Shown piece by piece: positions 5,202 to 5,697 of a DNA stretch of 5,697 bases. Made by a program: the position numbers and the translations under genes. Source of the DNA: Actinomycetota bacterium (lineage in GTDB: Bacteria; Actinomycetota; Humimicrobiia; Humimicrobiales; Humimicrobiaceae). Position 1 is the stretch's first letter, and each line of letters begins with the position of its first letter. The stretch lies in NCBI GenBank assembly GCA_016870675.1, contig VGAU01000129.1, forward strand, positions 1-5,697. The letters run 5' to 3'. A model generated the notes under the pieces. It was not told the origin of the DNA. It made no database searches and saw only the letters and a list, made by a program, of their open reading frames with translations.

Positions 5202-5230
5202 ATTATAATGGGCATATGTCCATAAGTCAA
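5202..5230 (-). promoter_or_regulatory. Strong sigma-70-type promoter for the minus-strand cluster
   Basis: On the minus strand, -35 TTGACT (5230-5225) and -10 TATAAT (5207-5202) are separated by exactly 17 bp. That is 5 of 6 and 6 of 6 matches to consensus at ideal spacing. The predicted start of transcription is near 5195, giving a leader of about 78 nt before the ATG at 5117. I see no other convincing minus-strand promoter in the window, so this one may serve most of the block, subject to the hairpin at 4291-4334. Confidence 0.75.
5208..5223. promoter_or_regulatory. Palindromic candidate operator inside the promoter spacer
   Basis: The plus strand reads ATGGGCATATGTCCAT. It is a 16-bp dyad with seven of eight base pairs symmetric and one G/T deviation (5212 against 5219). 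It occupies 16 of the 17 bp between the -35 and -10 boxes of the minus-strand promoter. A dimeric regulator bound here would block or remodel RNA polymerase binding. The DUF134 helix-turn-helix protein encoded downstream is the obvious candidate by proximity (inference). Confidence 0.6.
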
Positions 5231-5250
5231 GTAGATTTCTTTATAAGGCA

Positions 5251-5279
5251 TTGAATTGCTTCCAGATACTTTTTATATG
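5251..5279 (+). promoter_or_regulatory. Possible promoter for the ABC transporter gene
   Basis: TTGAAT (5251-5256), 17 bp, TATATG (5274-5279) on the plus strand. The spacing is ideal but the -10 box is weak, and the leader to the ATG at 5411 would be about 125 nt. Other A/T-rich -10-like hexamers lie closer to the gene (for example near 5380-5386) without good -35 partners, so this is only a candidate. Confidence 0.3.
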
Positions 5280-5296
5280 AGGCAATATATCTGGAA
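5260..5296. repeat. Perfect 9-bp inverted repeat upstream of the ABC transporter gene
   Basis: TTCCAGATA at 5260-5268 and TATCTGGAA at 5288-5296 are exact reverse complements separated by 19 bp. Neither side is followed by a T run, so it is not a rho-independent terminator. The left arm lies in the spacer of the possible TTGAAT/TATATG promoter and the right arm just after its -10. That suits a two-site operator or a hairpin in the 5' leader. Confidence 0.5.
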
Positions 5297-5410
5297 ATAA
5301 ATAAATATTTTGTTTAATATGTATTACAGTTATTTTTCAGAAACCATAATCCAGTAATGGCAAGTTATAAGCAATACAATTATATAAGTTAATTTACAAG
5401 AGGCAAATAA

Positions 5411-5697
5411 ATGGAATCTATTATTGAAGTTAAAAATTTAACAAAAGATTATGGAAATCTAATAGCCGTTGATAATATTTCATTCAGTATTAACAAGGGC
5501 GAAATTTTTGGTTTTTTAGGCCCAAACGCCGCTGGTAAAACAACCACAATAAATATTCTTACAGGAATGGCAAAGATTACTAGTGGCAAGATATTTTATA
5601 AAGACAATGATATAACCAATAAAATTAAAAAAATTCAAAAATATATAGGTGTTGTTCCTGATGAAAGCAATCTTTACGAAGAGCTTACCGGTTATGA
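5411..5697 (+). CDS. ABC transporter ATP-binding protein, N-terminal part (cut by window end)
   Basis: An open frame of 95 codons that leaves the window at 5697 without a stop. It starts MESIIEVKNLTKDYGNLIAVDNISF, the usual opening of an ABC-2-type exporter ATPase (CcmA/DrrA-like), with the A-loop Tyr at 14. Walker A is GPNAAGKTT at 37-45, with Ala where most relatives have Gly (GPNGAGKTT) but with the essential Gly-Lys-Thr intact. The Q-loop region reads IGVVPDESNLYEELTG (79-94), with Asp84 where many ATPases have Gln. The signature motif and Walker B lie beyond the window. ATG at 5411 has SD AAGAGG at 5398-5403 with a 7-nt spacer. It would power export by membrane subunits, probably encoded downstream. 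It is divergent from the minus-strand cluster and need not share its function. Confidence 0.9.
   Translation, partial: MESIIEVKNLTKDYGNLIAVDNISFSINKGEIFGFLGPNAAGKTTTINILTGMAKITSGKIFYKDNDITNKIKKIQKYIGVVPDESNLYEELTGY

Overview
The window is AT-rich DNA from what looks like an anaerobic bacterium. Support for a bacterium: near-perfect bacterial Shine-Dalgarno (SD) sequences, a consensus-like sigma-70 promoter (TTGACT, 17 bp, TATAAT) and a rho-independent terminator. Anaerobic lifestyle is inferred from the density of Fe-S proteins: a radical SAM enzyme, ferredoxin-type ATPases and NifX-like proteins. The lineage (Clostridia or Halanaerobiales, Atribacterota, or another low-GC anaerobic clade) cannot be settled from this sequence.

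Layout. Nearly everything from position 5117 down to position 1 lies on the minus strand and reads as one co-directional block. In transcription order it holds: two short Gly-rich proteins with the MPxxDGTGPxGxGP start (5117-4794 and 4736-4353); a hairpin terminator or attenuator (4291-4334); an Mrp/NBP35-type ATPase (4268-3465); a radical SAM protein with a C-terminal winged helix (3421-2471); a NifX-like protein overlapping it by 4 nt (2474-2097); a third MPRGDGTGP protein carrying a zinc-ribbon-like tail (2034-1816); a DUF134 helix-turn-helix regulator one base after it (1814-1377); a second, different NifX-like protein (1336-965); a MinD-superfamily ATPase with an inserted two-cluster ferredoxin domain (943-95); and the first 16 codons of another P-loop ATPase that leaves the window at position 1.

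The block is preceded by a 293-bp divergent intergenic region (5118-5410). This contains a strong minus-strand promoter whose 17-bp spacer is filled by a 16-bp palindrome, probably an operator. It also contains a separate 9-bp inverted repeat nearer an ABC-transporter ATPase gene, which begins at 5411 on the plus strand and is cut by the window end.

Working model (inference). The gene set resembles the Mrp/MinD-ATPase plus NifX-like clusters of anaerobes, including the orange-protein (ORP) cluster of Desulfovibrio. The Mrp ATPase and ferredoxin-ATPases would assemble or transfer an Fe-S or Mo/Fe-containing cluster, the NifX-like proteins would hold it, the radical SAM enzyme would modify it or an associated target, and the DUF134 protein would regulate the block. 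No nitrogenase structural genes are present, so a nitrogenase role should not be assumed. The physiological product of such clusters is not established.
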